A stretch of DNA of 64,000 nucleotides, taken from the NCBI GenBank assembly GCA_038049695.1, contig CP142461.1:27473001-27537000 (forward strand), given 5' to 3'. Below the pieces are notes generated by a model. It was not told where the DNA came from, did no database searches, and saw only the letters and a list, made by a program, of their open reading frames with translations. The DNA is from Cinnamomum chago. Lineage: Eukaryota; Streptophyta; Magnoliopsida; Laurales; Lauraceae. The position numbers and the translations under genes are program-made. Positions 1 to 10,329 of this stretch are shown one piece after another. Each line of letters opens with the position of its first letter. The first letter of the stretch is position 1.

Positions 1-530
1 TCATTTTCAACAGCACTTGCTGACTCTGTTTCCAGATTGAGCAAACTATGGTTTGCATCCCAGAATTATTTATGCTTTCATGTAACAAAATTATGCGTGT
101 AAATAAATTTTCAATGACAGCAGCTCATCAAAACATGACTCCACACATTATACCAAAAATAAATAAAGGGTCTCAACAATCACAAAAATTTAACCAAAGA
201 GGGTGTTCCGAACACCAACATTTGGAATCAATCAATGCCCAAATGTATGTTCTTCACACACACTCCTTAAACTAGAACAATAATGTACAATAAAAACCTA
301 TAAATCAACACATCACCTGACCAAAAGAATACACCAAAATTAATCAAATAAAGAGTAAAAAGACATGGCCAAGCAGCCATTTGAAGAAATGATTGATATA
401 AAAAAAATTGATATAAAAATAACTCAAGTAAAATCTAACTTGGGTTTGTTTATGGGATTTGTTTGTTATAGTTTTTCTTTATGGAATTTGTTTGTTTGAA
501 ATTGGCTATTTTGGATAAGCCTTGATATTA
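1..530. other. AT-rich DNA, no gene seen
   Basis: I see no convincing coding sequence, RNA gene or mobile-element end here. The only long open frame (48-275) has no recognisable motif and ordinary AT-rich composition. The stretch ends where the MBD-like 153-bp repeats begin. Confidence 0.5.
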
Positions 531-989
531 TTGGCTGTGCAGTATTATTATGATCCTAGGAGTGGCCATTGATTCCGATCGAAGAAAGAGGTCTACAACT
601 TCACCCAAATGGGAAAGGTTCCAAGATACAAACCCAAACCTAAAAGCATAGAATCCAATGTTGTTGTACATTCAGTGAGTTCATTGGCTGTGCAGTATTA
701 TTATGATCTTAGGAGTGGCCATTGATTCCGATCGAAGAAAGAGGTCTACAACTTCACCCAAATGGGAGAGGTTCCAAGATACAAACTCAAACCTAAAAGC
801 GAAGAATCCAATGTTGTTGTACATTCAGTGAGTTCTTTGGCTGTGCAGTATTATTATGATCCTAGCAGTGGCCATTGATTCCGATCGAAGAAAGAGGTCT
901 ACAACTTCACCCAAATGGGAGAGGTTCCAAGATACAAACCCAAACCTAAAAGCGAAGAATCCAATGTTGTTGTACATTCAGTGAGTTCA
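531..989 (+). pseudogene. MBD-like exon, triplicated in tandem, stop in each copy
   Basis: Three direct copies of a 153-bp unit (531-683, 684-836, 837-989) differ at only a few bases. Because 153 is 51 codons, one frame runs through all three. Each reads YYYDP(or L)RSGH-stop-FRSKKEVYNF, then a basic tail (VPRYKPKPKS). The YYYDP.SG..FRSKKEV pattern is that of the plant methyl-CpG-binding domain, a chromatin module that binds methylated CpG; some plant MBD proteins, such as Arabidopsis MBD7, carry three MBDs. All three copies have TGA where the family has an Arg codon, the change expected from C-to-T decay of CGA. The stop therefore probably predates the triplication. The sequence before copy 1 (TGTGCAG) could be a 3' splice site. 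I see no upstream or downstream exon that restores an open gene, so I call it a pseudogene fragment. Confidence 0.72.
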
Positions 990-1105
990 CTTCCAACTCT
1001 TGATTACCTCGGCAAGCACTTGCCAATTTTTTAAAACTATGTTCATTTCTTTTTTTCTGTTCATTTCTTTTTTCTCATTCATCACTATTGAAATATATAT
1101 TTCAG

Positions 1106-1264
1106 GTTGTGGTCTTGAGAGTTCTCTGCTGGCTTTCAAGTGGTGGTGGAAGTAATCAGCAGCCTATTCCTTCAAACATTGAAGGGTTGGAAACAATATT
1201 TAACCTTGAGGAAAAGGCAGCAAGAAGAACACATCAAGCTGAAATAGATAGAGAAGAAAAATAA
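1106..1264 (+). pseudogene. Exon-like block after the MBD repeats, product unknown
   Basis: A possible 3' splice site (TATATTTCAG) is followed by a stretch whose last 41 codons read SGGGSNQQPIPSNIEGLETI, continue with a charged helix-like run (NLEEKAARRTHQAEIDREEK) and end in TAA. The charged C-terminus and the position just after the MBD-like repeats suggest it could be the terminal exon of the same decayed gene. That link is inference; I do not recognise the family. Confidence 0.3.
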
Positions 1265-2589
1265 ATTGTCATATAATGGATGCATTTGTACCTTTAAAAG
1301 CTTTAATTTAATAGTTACCTCAAATGTCGGTTCAATTTATTCATGACTTCTTATCATCGTCAAAATGAGTTGACCGCAATTCCTCAAAGGGTGATAAATG
1401 TGAGGGTTCTGATAAAACCTAAATCAGATATACCAAGTCGATGCAAAAGCCAAGATTCACACAACATCGAGAACAAAGAATCAATGCATAGACTTGCCTC
1501 ACCTAGTTAAGGCTACAAACGGTCTAGGTCTACGTCCATGCAATACCAAGTGCTTTTTAATCAACAAATTTTGGCTTGGACCTAGGAATCCAATGGACTC
1601 AAAATCTTAACAGCTACCCTTTGTTTTTATTTTTTTTGGAAATCATTTACTTGGTTGTCGTTATTATTAACTATATTAAACATAATAGAATTATACATGT
1701 AATAATGCATATTTATTATATATATAATTGGTCATTTTGTTCACCTGAGCATCACCACTCAAATGAACTCAATGGGAGAGAGCTCTATTGAGTTATCACC
1801 AATTTTATTTCATATTGTTGAAGAATATCCTCATCATTCGGTCTCACCCAATAACTTCTTGAATCATTTATTTATTTATTTGACTGGGAGAGAAAGTATA
1901 TTCATCTTTTTAATCACATATCTTTTTTCTGTTTTGTATTATACATGAGTGAAAGCATATTCAGCTTGGTCTATATTGAACTCTCATCAGACTTCATTAT
2001 TAAACATTTATACAATAAATTGATGAAACCTTAAATTCTTAGGTCAGATTGGTCGAATAAAAGTATGTCTGGTCTCATTTGCAGCCTCAGAAAGGATCTT
2101 AAACAATTGTGTTCTACTCACATAGGTTTAAAATTGTAATGTGAGACAACACAACTATAAACCCAATCATTAATCAACAAATAAGCACTTAAATAATCAT
2201 ATCCACTAGCACAATAACCCAATGCAAAGCACAGACATGACCCACATGGCTAGGGCCCCTGATCCATTTAACTACTCTTTTTATTGTTTTGACAAACATA
2301 AGCATTGTGTGGTGTAGAGGTTAGGTTAATTATTTTAGAAGGCAAGAGGTCATGATTTCAATGGGGGCATATGAAATATCATGTACTTTGGATCACTTGT
2401 GTAGTTATGCTAATTACTTTTAATATATTATCGATTATCGATGTCGGGACTCATCAGATGATTTGTATGGACCATTGAACCTTGGTCGGTTTAAATAAAT
2501 ACTAATTCAACATAAGATCGTGACCCACACTCGACAGGAAAACTCACTCCAAATGGATGGCAAGGATGTCAACTGTTACCAAATTAACG
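1265..2589. other. Non-coding AT-rich DNA before the copia element
   Basis: No gene is supported. It contains a tRNA-like SINE remnant near 2305-2400. The sequence 'gacccacactcgacaggaaaa' with 'atggatggcaaggatgt' (2521-2570) recurs at 7930-7975 beyond the copia element, so the element seems to have landed in a locally repeated sequence. Confidence 0.4.
2305..2400 (+). mobile_element. Possible SINE fragment (tRNA-like)
   Basis: A tRNA A-box-like stretch (GTGGTGTAGAGGTTAGG) is followed ~40 bp later by 'gcaagaggtcatgatttcaa', which resembles a degraded B box. This layout resembles plant Au-type SINEs. No clear tail or target duplication was found, so the call is tentative. Confidence 0.4.
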
Positions 2590-2594
2590 ATCTT

Positions 2595-2890
2595 TGTAAA
2601 ATAAATCAAAGATAAAGGATGGCACAAGCATTTACGTGGTTCAGCTATATTAGCCTACATCCACGACAAGCAGAACCTTTTTATCTCTTTGATATCTTTA
2701 CTTTCTCCTCTCTACATCATATATATACACAGAGATCTTTTGTAGTAAAGGAAAGATCCACCAATTATTCTCAATCACTCTAATTACTAAATCAACAATT
2801 ATAGCAACTAGTATCAATCAATTATAATGAATCCTTCTAATTATGAGATAGGATAGGATTGTGATAGGTCGACTGCCATATATTCCAACA
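2595..2890 (-). repeat. 3' LTR of the copia element
   Basis: This 296-bp copy reads TGTTGGAATA...TTTTACA on the minus strand. It is nearly identical to 7255-7570 except for a short TA run (ATATATACA) and scattered substitutions. It directly follows the polypurine tract. Confidence 0.93.
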
Positions 2891-2904
2891 CTCCCCCTCA
2901 AGTT
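2891..2904 (-). other. Polypurine tract of the copia element
   Basis: On the minus strand AACTTGAGGGGGAG lies directly before TGTTGGAATA at the start of the 3' LTR. This is the usual plus-strand DNA primer of plant copia elements. Confidence 0.85.
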
Positions 2905-3618
2905 GGAGTGTGAATATCAAGAACACCCAACTTGCTTTTCAAATAGTTGAACTGATCATGACCAAGTGCTTTAGTGAAGATGTCTGCGAGTTGCTCTTTG
3001 GAAGGTAAATGACTAGTACGAAGAATGCCAGCTTGAATTTTTTCACGAATGAGATGACAATCTATCTCAATACGTTTTGTACGTTCATGAAAGACTGGAT
3101 TGGCAATGATATGAACAGCAGCTTTATTATCACAATAGAGTTCCATGGGATGGCAATGGTAGATCCCAAGATGTCTTTATCCAAATGAGTTCACAAGTAG
3201 TGGTGGCCATAGAGCGATATTCAGCTTCTGCAGATGAACGAGACACAAAAGATTGTTTCTTGCTCTTCCAAGAAATAGGGCTCTCTCCACGAAAAGTAAT
3301 ATAACCAATAATAGAGCGCTGGGTGGTCGGACAAGAGGCCCAATCAGAATCGCAATAAGCCTTCACATTAAGAGTGCTAGTAGATGACATTAAAATGCCT
3401 TGGCCAGGTGTGGATTTAAGATAACGAAGAACTCGGTGAGCTGCATCGAGATGTGGTTGTCTTGGTTGATGCATAAATTGGCTAAGCATCTGGACAGCAT
3501 AGACAATGTCCGGCCTTGTAATGGTGAGATATATAAGGCGACCAACAAGACGTCGGTATTGAGCAGGTTGAATAAGAATTTCACCATCTTTTGGTGTTAA
3601 TTTAAGATTTTGCTCCAT
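2898..3618 (-). pseudogene. Copia RNase H region
   Basis: Two overlapping open frames cover the copia RNase H. The first (3130-3618) has the connection motifs NLKLTPKDG, RRLVGRLIYLTITRPDI and AYCDSDWASCPTTQRS, then SWKSKKQSFVSRSSAEAEYR, with the DSDWA and AEAEYR acidic residues present. The second (2898-3146) has [20 protein letters not shown] and ends in the usual DIFTKAL-type tail. In an intact copy the enzyme removes the RNA strand during reverse transcription. A frame change near 3135 separates the halves, so the protein is broken. Confidence 0.9.
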
Positions 3619-3729
3619 AGGAAAAGTAGTTGGACGAGTTCCAAGGAAACCAGTCTCATCTAAGATTTCAAGAGTGTTATTGCGCTAGGAAAGAAAAATC
3701 CCTTTCTTGGAGCGAGCTACTTCAATGCC

Positions 3730-4390
3730 CAAAAAATATTTGAGGGGACCAAGGTCTTTGATATGGAAGTGCCTTTGTAAAAAAACCCTTCAAAGCAAAT
3801 GATGGCAAGAGGATTGTTACCGGTAACAATAATGTCGTCCACATAGACAAGTACAACTGTGATGCTGGATCCCGTAAAAGATGAAAAGAGGGAATCATCA
3901 GAAGCGGAACGTTTGAAACCGACAAGCTTAAGTGCTTAAGAGAATTTTAAAAACCAATTTCGTGACACTTGTTTGAGTCCATATAAAGATTTGCGGAGAC
4001 GACATACCAAGTTCTCCACCTTACGGTGAAAACCAGGGGGAAGAGTCATGTATACTTCCTCATCAAGATCACCATGAAGAAAAGCATTGTGAACGTCCAA
4101 TTGATGAAGAGGCCATTGTTTGATAGAGGCAATAGCAATTAAACATCGAAGGGTAACAAATTTGGCAATTGGAGCAAAAGTCTCGTGGTAGTCAAGGCCC
4201 TCAGTTTGAGTGTATCCTTTAGCAACGAGACGAGCTTTATAACGCTCAATAGATCCATTAGAGCGGTATTTAATTTTGTAGACCCACTTACAACCAATCG
4301 GTTCTTTTTCCGGTGGAAAAGGAGATAAGGTCCAAGTATTATTTTGCTCAAGAGCTTGAATTTCAATAGCCATAGCCTCACGCCATTTAG
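3730..4390 (-). pseudogene. Copia reverse transcriptase region
   Basis: The RT starts with WREAMAIEIQALEQNNTWTL and GCKWVYKIKY, continues through RYKARLVAKGYTQ and LDVHNAFLHGDLDEEVYM, then KSLYGLKQVSRNWF. The catalytic YVDD is present at 3835-3846 but lies in another frame from the upstream part, which stops at about 3936. RT copies the element RNA into DNA in virus-like particles. All key motifs are recognisable, but the frame break makes it non-functional. Confidence 0.9.
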
Positions 4391-4977
4391 GGTTTTTAAT
4401 AGCATGAGAGAAGGTCCAAGGCTCAATCTCAGAAGAAATAGCAGCAGTAAATGCATAATGAGCATGAGACAAAGAAGCATAGGAAATAAAATTATGGATA
4501 GGATGTGAAGTACCTGAATACAGTGCCACTGAAGAAGATGGAGAAACAGATGGAGACATGGCAGTGGAGCAATAATAATAGTGAAGATGAGGAGGGGGTT
4601 GATGTGGGCGAGAAGAACGCCGAGTAATTTGTGGCAATTTAGGCGAGTGAATGACAGAAGGTGATGTAGACACTATTTGAGATGACATCTCTGTGATAGT
4701 GTCACCCGGAGCAGGAAAGGGAAGGACGGGTGGAGAAATAGAATTAGTTTCAATAGTCTGCTTAAAAGGAAAAATATTTTCATGGAAAGTGACATCCCTA
4801 CTAGTGAAGACAGTGTGAGTCTCAAGACTATAAACTTTGTAACCACATTGCCCAAAAGGATAACCAATGAATATGCACTTTATGGCACGAGGTGAGAATT
4901 TATTTTTTCCAAGGGCCAAATTTTGAGCATAGCAAAGACAACCAAACACACGAAGGTGTTGATAACTGGGTTTAGTA

Positions 4978-5662
4978 TCAAGGAGTCTCATGAGGAGTTT
5001 TGCCTTGTAAAAGAGTGGTGGGTATTCGATTAATGAGATAAGCAGCACTAAGGATACAATCACCCCAAAACTTTAAAGGAAGACCAGCTTGAAAGAGAAG
5101 AGCACGAGCAACTTCTAAAAGATGCTTGTGTTTACGTTCTGCAACACCATTCTGTTGAGGTGTACTAACGCAACTTTGTTGATGAATAGTATGTTCATTA
5201 AAAAAATGCTTTAAAGACATAAATTCAAGTCCATTATCAGTTCGTATTTGTTGAACAGAGCAATCAAATTGGGTTTTAACCATAACAAAAAAAAAAACTC
5301 TTAAGAAGAGATTGCGTTTCAGATTTATGTCTCATTAAATATATCCAGGTACAACGAGAGTAGTCATCCACGATAGTCAAGAAATAATGTGCACCAAAAA
5401 TAGAGCGAACAGATAAATCACCCCAAATATTAGAATGGATTAAGGCAAAAGGTGCATTAGCTCTTTTATTATTATTGAAAAAAGGTAGACGAGCATGCTT
5501 AGCAAGAGGACAAACATCACAATGACAACTAGAAATAGAAATTCCATCAACAATTTTAGATAAAGCTAAGACGCGAGAATGGGAAGGATGGCCCAAGCGG
5601 TAATGCCAAATATCAAATTGACCACGCTGATGAGCAGTCAAAGCAATTGGAGATGAAGTCAA
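4978..5662 (-). pseudogene. Copia integrase region (HHCC finger and catalytic core)
   Basis: The 5276-5662 frame has the GAG-pre-integrase finger (FDIWHYRLGHPSHSRVLAL ... CDVCPLAKHARLPF) followed by ALIHSNIWGD and VDDYSRCTWIYLM. The 4978-5283 frame continues with RTDNGLEFMS and TPQQNGVAERKHKHLLE. Of the DDE catalytic triad, the second D (TDNGLEF) and the E (NGVAERK) are present, but the first D (HSDIWG in the family) reads N (HSNIWG). The two frames are separated at an A-rich run near 5285, a likely indel site. The domain normally inserts element DNA into the chromosome. Confidence 0.9.
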
Positions 5663-5671
5663 ATGATAATG

Positions 5672-6136
5672 TTACTGTCCACCACGTTCTTTACCCATCC
5701 CAATCATCTTCTTCGTGGCAAGGTCCTGAAAAATACAAAAACCAGGGAAGAAAGTGACAGCACAATTCAAAGCCTTAGTAATTTTACTAACAGATAAGAG
5801 ATTAAAGGTGAAAGCAGGAGCACAAAGGACATTTTCTAAATGTAAAGAAGATGACAAAGAGATGTTTCCTTTATGAGTGATTGGAATAGAGGTTCCATTA
5901 GGCAACATAATGGGCTTATCATCATGGCAAGGAGAGACATGAGACAAACTATGTGTTGTATGGGTAATATGATCCGACGCACCAGTGTCAATAATCCATA
6001 AAGGAGACAAGATAGAAGTACCTATCAGATTGGCCATAGGTTGAGGTGTATTGACGTTGAGGATAGAAAAAAGTTGTTGATATTGCTCATTGGTAAGTTG
6101 GGGCACACTATTGGAGTCTGTGGCAACGTGTTTCAT
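5672..6136 (-). pseudogene. Copia aspartic protease region
   Basis: The open frame contains SPLWIIDTGASDHITHTTHS, the DTGA active-site motif of retroviral-type aspartic proteases. A second conserved segment, LENVLCAPAFTFNLLSVSK, is the usual copia PR-to-integrase linker. It follows the gag zinc knuckle and precedes the integrase finger. Stops and frame changes cut it from both neighbours. Confidence 0.88.
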
Positions 6137-6169
6137 GGTAGTTGCAACAGGGCCTTGTTTGGGAGGATA

Positions 6170-6989
6170 ACCATGTAGCTTGTAGCATTTAGCCTTAATA
6201 TGGCCTAATTGCTTGCAATGATCACAACGTGGGCGCTGACGAGTCCTTTTTTCATTGTGATACTGAGGACGATCAGAAGATGGATTACCATTAGTAACAG
6301 CTAATGCAGCTGCATCTGGTCAGACTGGATTGACAATATGCAAATCTCGTTGCATTTCTTCTTGAAGGATTAAGGAATAGGCCTTGTTGACTGTAAGTAA
6401 AGGATCCATTGCCAATATCTGGCTTCGAATGGTACTGTATGAGTCATTAAGACCCAATAAAAATTGATAGACCCGTTCTTGTTGTTGAAACTCAGAAAGG
6501 CTTTTTAATGCTCCACAAGTGCAATCAGGAATGGAAGTATAAGAAGCTAACTCATCCCAGTAGCCTTTAAGTTTTGTAAAATAAGCAGCTAGGGAAGATT
6601 GTTCTTGAATATGTGTAGATGGTACGCTTGATTTGATAAATTCGTATAGCAAGGTCCTCCCAAACAGATCGAGCCGTATCACCATAGATGACACTATGTG
6701 CAATTTCAGGCGTAAGAGAATTTAAAAGCCAAGATAATACCATATCATTGCATCTTTTCCAAAGCTCCAACTTAGGAGAGGAGGATATTGGTTTGGTTAT
6801 GGTACCATTAACAAAACCCAATTTATTCTTGGCAGAAAGGGTCATTCTCATGGCACGCCTCCAAGTGGCATAGTTGTCTCCATTGAGTAGCTGGGAGACC
6901 AAAACAATACCAGGACTATCCGATGAATGAAGAAAATAAGGTGAATTCGGATCAATATTACCAGCGGCTTTATTATGGGTGCCAGCCAT
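6170..6989 (-). pseudogene. Copia gag (UBN2-type) with zinc knuckle
   Basis: Translation would start at an ATG (6989-6987) giving MAGTHNKAAG, followed by the copia gag signature SPYFLHSSDSPGIVLVSQLL, NGDNYATWRRAM and LVFVNGTI-like text. A frame change near 6600-6650 leads into SSLAAYFTKLKGYWDELASY and VYQFLLGLNDSYSTIRSQIL. A CCHC knuckle, CDHCKQLGHIKAKC, lies at about 6173-6229. Gag forms the particle and the knuckle binds element RNA. The frameshift splits it. Confidence 0.88.
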
Positions 6990-7243
6990 ACCTGGATTTT
7001 GATAAAAAGAAAGTAAAAAAAAAAAAAAATACCACAGATGAAAAGAATCCACTCTGATCAAGAACTTGATCTAATGTACGCCAAAGATCCGTGAAATAAG
7101 AATCTAGATGTCAACGATGCCGTCTAGCAATACTATAATATGAGAACGTGTCTACAAAACGGCATGATTTGGAGACACCTATCCTTGAGTTGGATGAATA
7201 TGTAACTTCTTGCGCCGATTGATGTTAACGCGAATCCACAGTT

Positions 7244-7254
7244 CTCTGATACCA
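7244..7254 (-). other. Primer-binding site, tRNA-iMet
   Basis: On the minus strand TGGTATCAGAG lies directly after the 5' LTR end. It is complementary to the 3' end of plant initiator tRNA-Met, the standard minus-strand primer of copia elements. Confidence 0.92.
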
Positions 7255-7374
7255 TGTAAAATAAATCAAAGACAAAGGATGGCACAAGCATTTACGTGGT
7301 TCGGCTATATTAGCCTACATCCAAGACAAGTAGAACCTTTTTATCTCTTTGATATCTTTACTTTCTCCTCTCTA

Positions 7375-7415
<41 letters not shown>

Positions 7416-7570
7416 TCTTTTGTAGTAAAGGAAAGATCCACCAATTATTCTCAATCACACTAATTATTAAATCAACAATTATAGCAACTAGTATCAATCA
7501 ATTATAATGAATCCCTCTAATTATGATAGAGGATAGGATTGTGATAGGTAGACTGCCATTTATTCCAACA
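7255..7570 (-). repeat. 5' LTR of the copia element
   Basis: The 316-bp partner of 2595-2890. The 20-bp length difference is mostly a longer TA microsatellite (about 7380-7406). It begins TGTTGGAATAAATGG on the minus strand. Confidence 0.93.
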
Positions 7571-7575
7571 GTCTT

Positions 7576-7976
7576 GATTCCTCTCCTTATCTACATGGTA
7601 TATTAAGATTTTTGTAATAAGTTGGCTTGAATGCAAATCATTATCCTCTAATACTAGACTCGCAAGTTAATACCCAACTAATGAACCCCATTTCATTTTT
7701 AACAATTGCAACTTGGGAACCCCCTTATTCCCACAACTGGGTTTCCAACAATAATTTTTTAAGTTGTTTAATTTTGAGAAAAGGGTGGTGTGGAAAGTAT
7801 CTTGAAGATCTCATATCCTTTGTATATAAGATTTAGTAGGCACTTTGTCCAAGTATATAGCAATCCCCATCCCACTGACCTTTTATATAGTTTTTATCTT
7901 ATAGGAACTCATCATATGCATAAGATCAACGACCCACATCCAACATGAAAACTAACTCAAAATGGATGGCCAGGAT
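7576..7976. other. Non-coding DNA between the copia element and the tandem array
   Basis: No gene or transposon end is recognised. The segment at 7930-7975 resembles 2521-2570 on the other side of the copia element. Confidence 0.4.
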
Positions 7977-8970
7977 GTTGATATTAGCAAATTAGTGGTT
8001 TTCATCATTCGTCATGTCTCTTGTAGTGGGTTTGTGTGCAACAATAGTTAATCTAAAGGTAATAAAAAAAAAAATCTGTGTCATTATCCTCCATTACTAA
8101 AACCTCATAAAGAATCCTAATGCAATTAACCAAATTAACACCACTTTAAATATTTAGAAATTAAAACTTATCACCTACACGTTGGTCATGTCTCTGATGT
8201 GTACAAAATCTTTTGCAGTGGGTTCTTGTGCAACAATTAGTTTATCCACAGTAATGGAAAATCTGTATTCTTATCCTCCGTTACTAAACCTCATAAAGGT
8301 TCCAAATGCAATTGACCAAATTATTACCCCTTACCATATTTAGCAACAAAAACATATTACCCATGGGTGAGTCATATCTTTGAGGTGTACAAAGTCTTTT
8401 GTACTAGATTCGTGTGCAAGAATAGTTAATCTATAGGCCGTGGAAAATATGTATTCTTATTCTCCATTACTAAATCTCATAAAGAATCCAAATACAATTA
8501 ACCAAATTAATACCCCTTTCTATATGTAACAATGGAAACTAATCACTCACATGTTGGTCAAGTATCCAAGGCATACAAAGTCTTCTGTAGTGGATTCATG
8601 TGCAACAATAGTTAATCTACAGTAATAAAGAATCTATATCCTTATCCTCCATTACTAAACCTCATAAAGAGTTTGAATGTAATTAGCCAAATTAATAACC
8701 CTTACCCTATTTAGTAATAGAAACTTATCTCCCATAGGCTAGTCATATTTCTGAGGTGTACAAAATCTTTTGTGGTGGATTTACATGTAACAATAGTTAA
8801 TCAATAGGTAATGAAAAATATGTATCCTAATCCTCCATTACCGAACCTCATAAAGAATCCAAATACAATTAACCATATTAATACCACTTTCCATATTTAG
8901 CGATGAAGATTTATCACCCACTAGTTGGTGTGCCCACCCTAGTCATTCCCATTCTAGCAATGGAAACTCA
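7977..8970. repeat. ~186-bp tandem repeat, about 5 copies
   Basis: The motif GCAACAATAGTTAATCTA recurs at about 8039, 8230, 8416, 8602 and 8787, spacings of 191, 186, 186 and 185 bp. Each unit also contains 'tatcctccattactaaa', 'cctcataaagaatcc' and 'tagcaatggaaacttatcac'. Copies are clearly diverged from each other. The frames carry many stops, so I see no coding role. Confidence 0.85.
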
Positions 8971-9245
8971 TCACCCAATTCTAATATCAAGGCCCTCCTG
9001 GTCACGCAAGTATCACAATTTGGACTATCAAATTGTCCATTTCCTATGTTATGTTTTTTTGGATATCTATCAACAGTTGCCTAGGGGATGAGAAGCGACA
9101 CCTCGAGTAAAGAATAAAGGAGCACTTTCCTTTGTCTCTCTACATAAAAACTTTGTAGAGTTCTTATATATATATATATATCCAGAGAACCCAATACCAT
9201 CAAAAACAAAAAAATATTCAAATAAAAAAATTATATTAAAGAAAA

Positions 9246-10320
9246 GAGGAATTTACGGAAAAAAACCCCATAGGACCCCGTATGGCCTACCAAGACCCAA
9301 TATTACATAGGACACGGGAGGGGTCCTCTAGATGGTGCTCCAGCTTTTTTTTGTTAACTTTTTTTGGATGGCTGATATCAACCGTCACAGAAAGAATCCA
9401 AAGCAATGTACTATCATCTTCTTCTTCTTCTTGTCCTTCTCTTTCTCCTACTTCTTTCTTCTTATCTTCCGTTCCAGTTTCTGCGACTCTCACCATCTCT
9501 ACCTCATAGTTCTTCTTCTTCCCTGTGAAAATCCTCAGCTCTTCCCCTCAAGAGATTACAAGTAACAAGAACCAACGAAAGTCAAAAAAGTTCTCATCTC
9601 GTTTTATTGAGTTTTTATTTCTTTCATAAATGAAACTAATATCCACTCATACACCAACCCCAAATTCGAATCCATGAAAGAAGGCAAAAACACCTCCAAG
9701 CTTAGCTCCATCAGATACTAACCATAATCCCCTTCATCCCCCTCTTTGCATTTCATTCCCTTCTCTTTTTCCCCAAAAGCAAGAACTTTCTAACCCTAAA
9801 TTGGGCTCCAAAGATAATTCATTTCTTAGATTCAACCCTTTTCGCAATCATGGATCTCAAGCTCCAACTGATCCTCCACCATTCGTCCAGAACGATCATC
9901 TTTAAGCTTTTACTACTAGCCACTGTACCGACCTATTTATTCACCAGAGATTCATTCGATTTCGTGTATTCTAGGGTGGGTGCAGTTCCGCTGATAATGG
10001 TCGATATTGACCATTTCTATCAGTACAGAACAATTTAAGTGAAAGACAGTAGCTTTTGTCTTCAGTGAAAATGGTCGCTATCGACCATATGGAATGGTCG
10101 ATATCAACCATTTCTGTCAGTACAAAACAAATTAACATGGAAGGCAATAGCTTCTGTCTTCAATGAAAATGGTTGATATTGACAAACTTCATGGTCGATA
10201 TCGACCATATTGCAAAACAACAAAAAAAAGATCACATGAGGACACCTCCCATGTCCAACATGATACTGGGTCCTAGTAGACCATATGGGGTTCTATGTGG
10301 ACTTTTCCCGTAAACTCCTC
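9246..10320. mobile_element. Non-autonomous Mutator-like element with perfect 9-bp TSD
   Basis: The ends form imperfect inverted repeats of about 85 bp. The left begins GAGGAATTTACGGAAAA, and the reverse complement of the right begins GAGGAGTTTACGGGAAAA; matches continue through 'ccccatatgg', 'ctaccaagaccca' and 'ggacacgggagg'. Both sides are flanked by TAAAGAAAA (9237-9245 and 10321-10329), a perfect 9-bp target duplication, the length typical of Mutator-like elements. No transposase is present in the 1075 bp. The interior has a TTC-rich tract (9417-9530) and palindromic repeats at 9997-10215. Whether the interior is captured host DNA cannot be judged by eye. Confidence 0.85.
9997..10215. 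repeat. ~97-bp repeats carrying GGTCGATATCGACC palindromes
   Basis: ATGGTCGATA recurs at 9997, 10093 and 10191 (spacings 96 and 98). Several copies form ATGGTCGATATCGACCAT-like palindromes with single changes. Between them lies 'cagtacagaacaa...gcttttgtcttcagtgaaa', repeated with substitutions. The array is inside the small Mutator-like element near its right end. Confidence 0.85.
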
Positions 10321-10329
10321 TAAAGAAAA

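Larger units (their letters stand above)
2595..7570 (-). mobile_element. Ty1/copia LTR retrotransposon, full length, decayed
   Basis: A 4976-bp element on the minus strand with all structural parts: two LTRs beginning TGTTGGAATA and ending TTTTACA, a tRNA-iMet primer-binding site next to the 5' LTR (7244-7254), and a polypurine tract next to the 3' LTR (2891-2904). The polyprotein order is gag, zinc knuckle, protease, integrase, reverse transcriptase, RNase H. Integrase before RT defines copia. The flanks are ATCTT (2590-2594) and GTCTT (7571-7575), a 5-bp target duplication with one mismatch. The coding region is split by several frameshifts and stops, so it cannot make a polyprotein. The LTRs are still very similar apart from a longer TA run in the 5' copy, which suggests a fairly recent insertion. 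The WIIDTGASDHI protease motif fits Ale/Retrofit-like elements; that lineage call is tentative. Confidence 0.95.
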
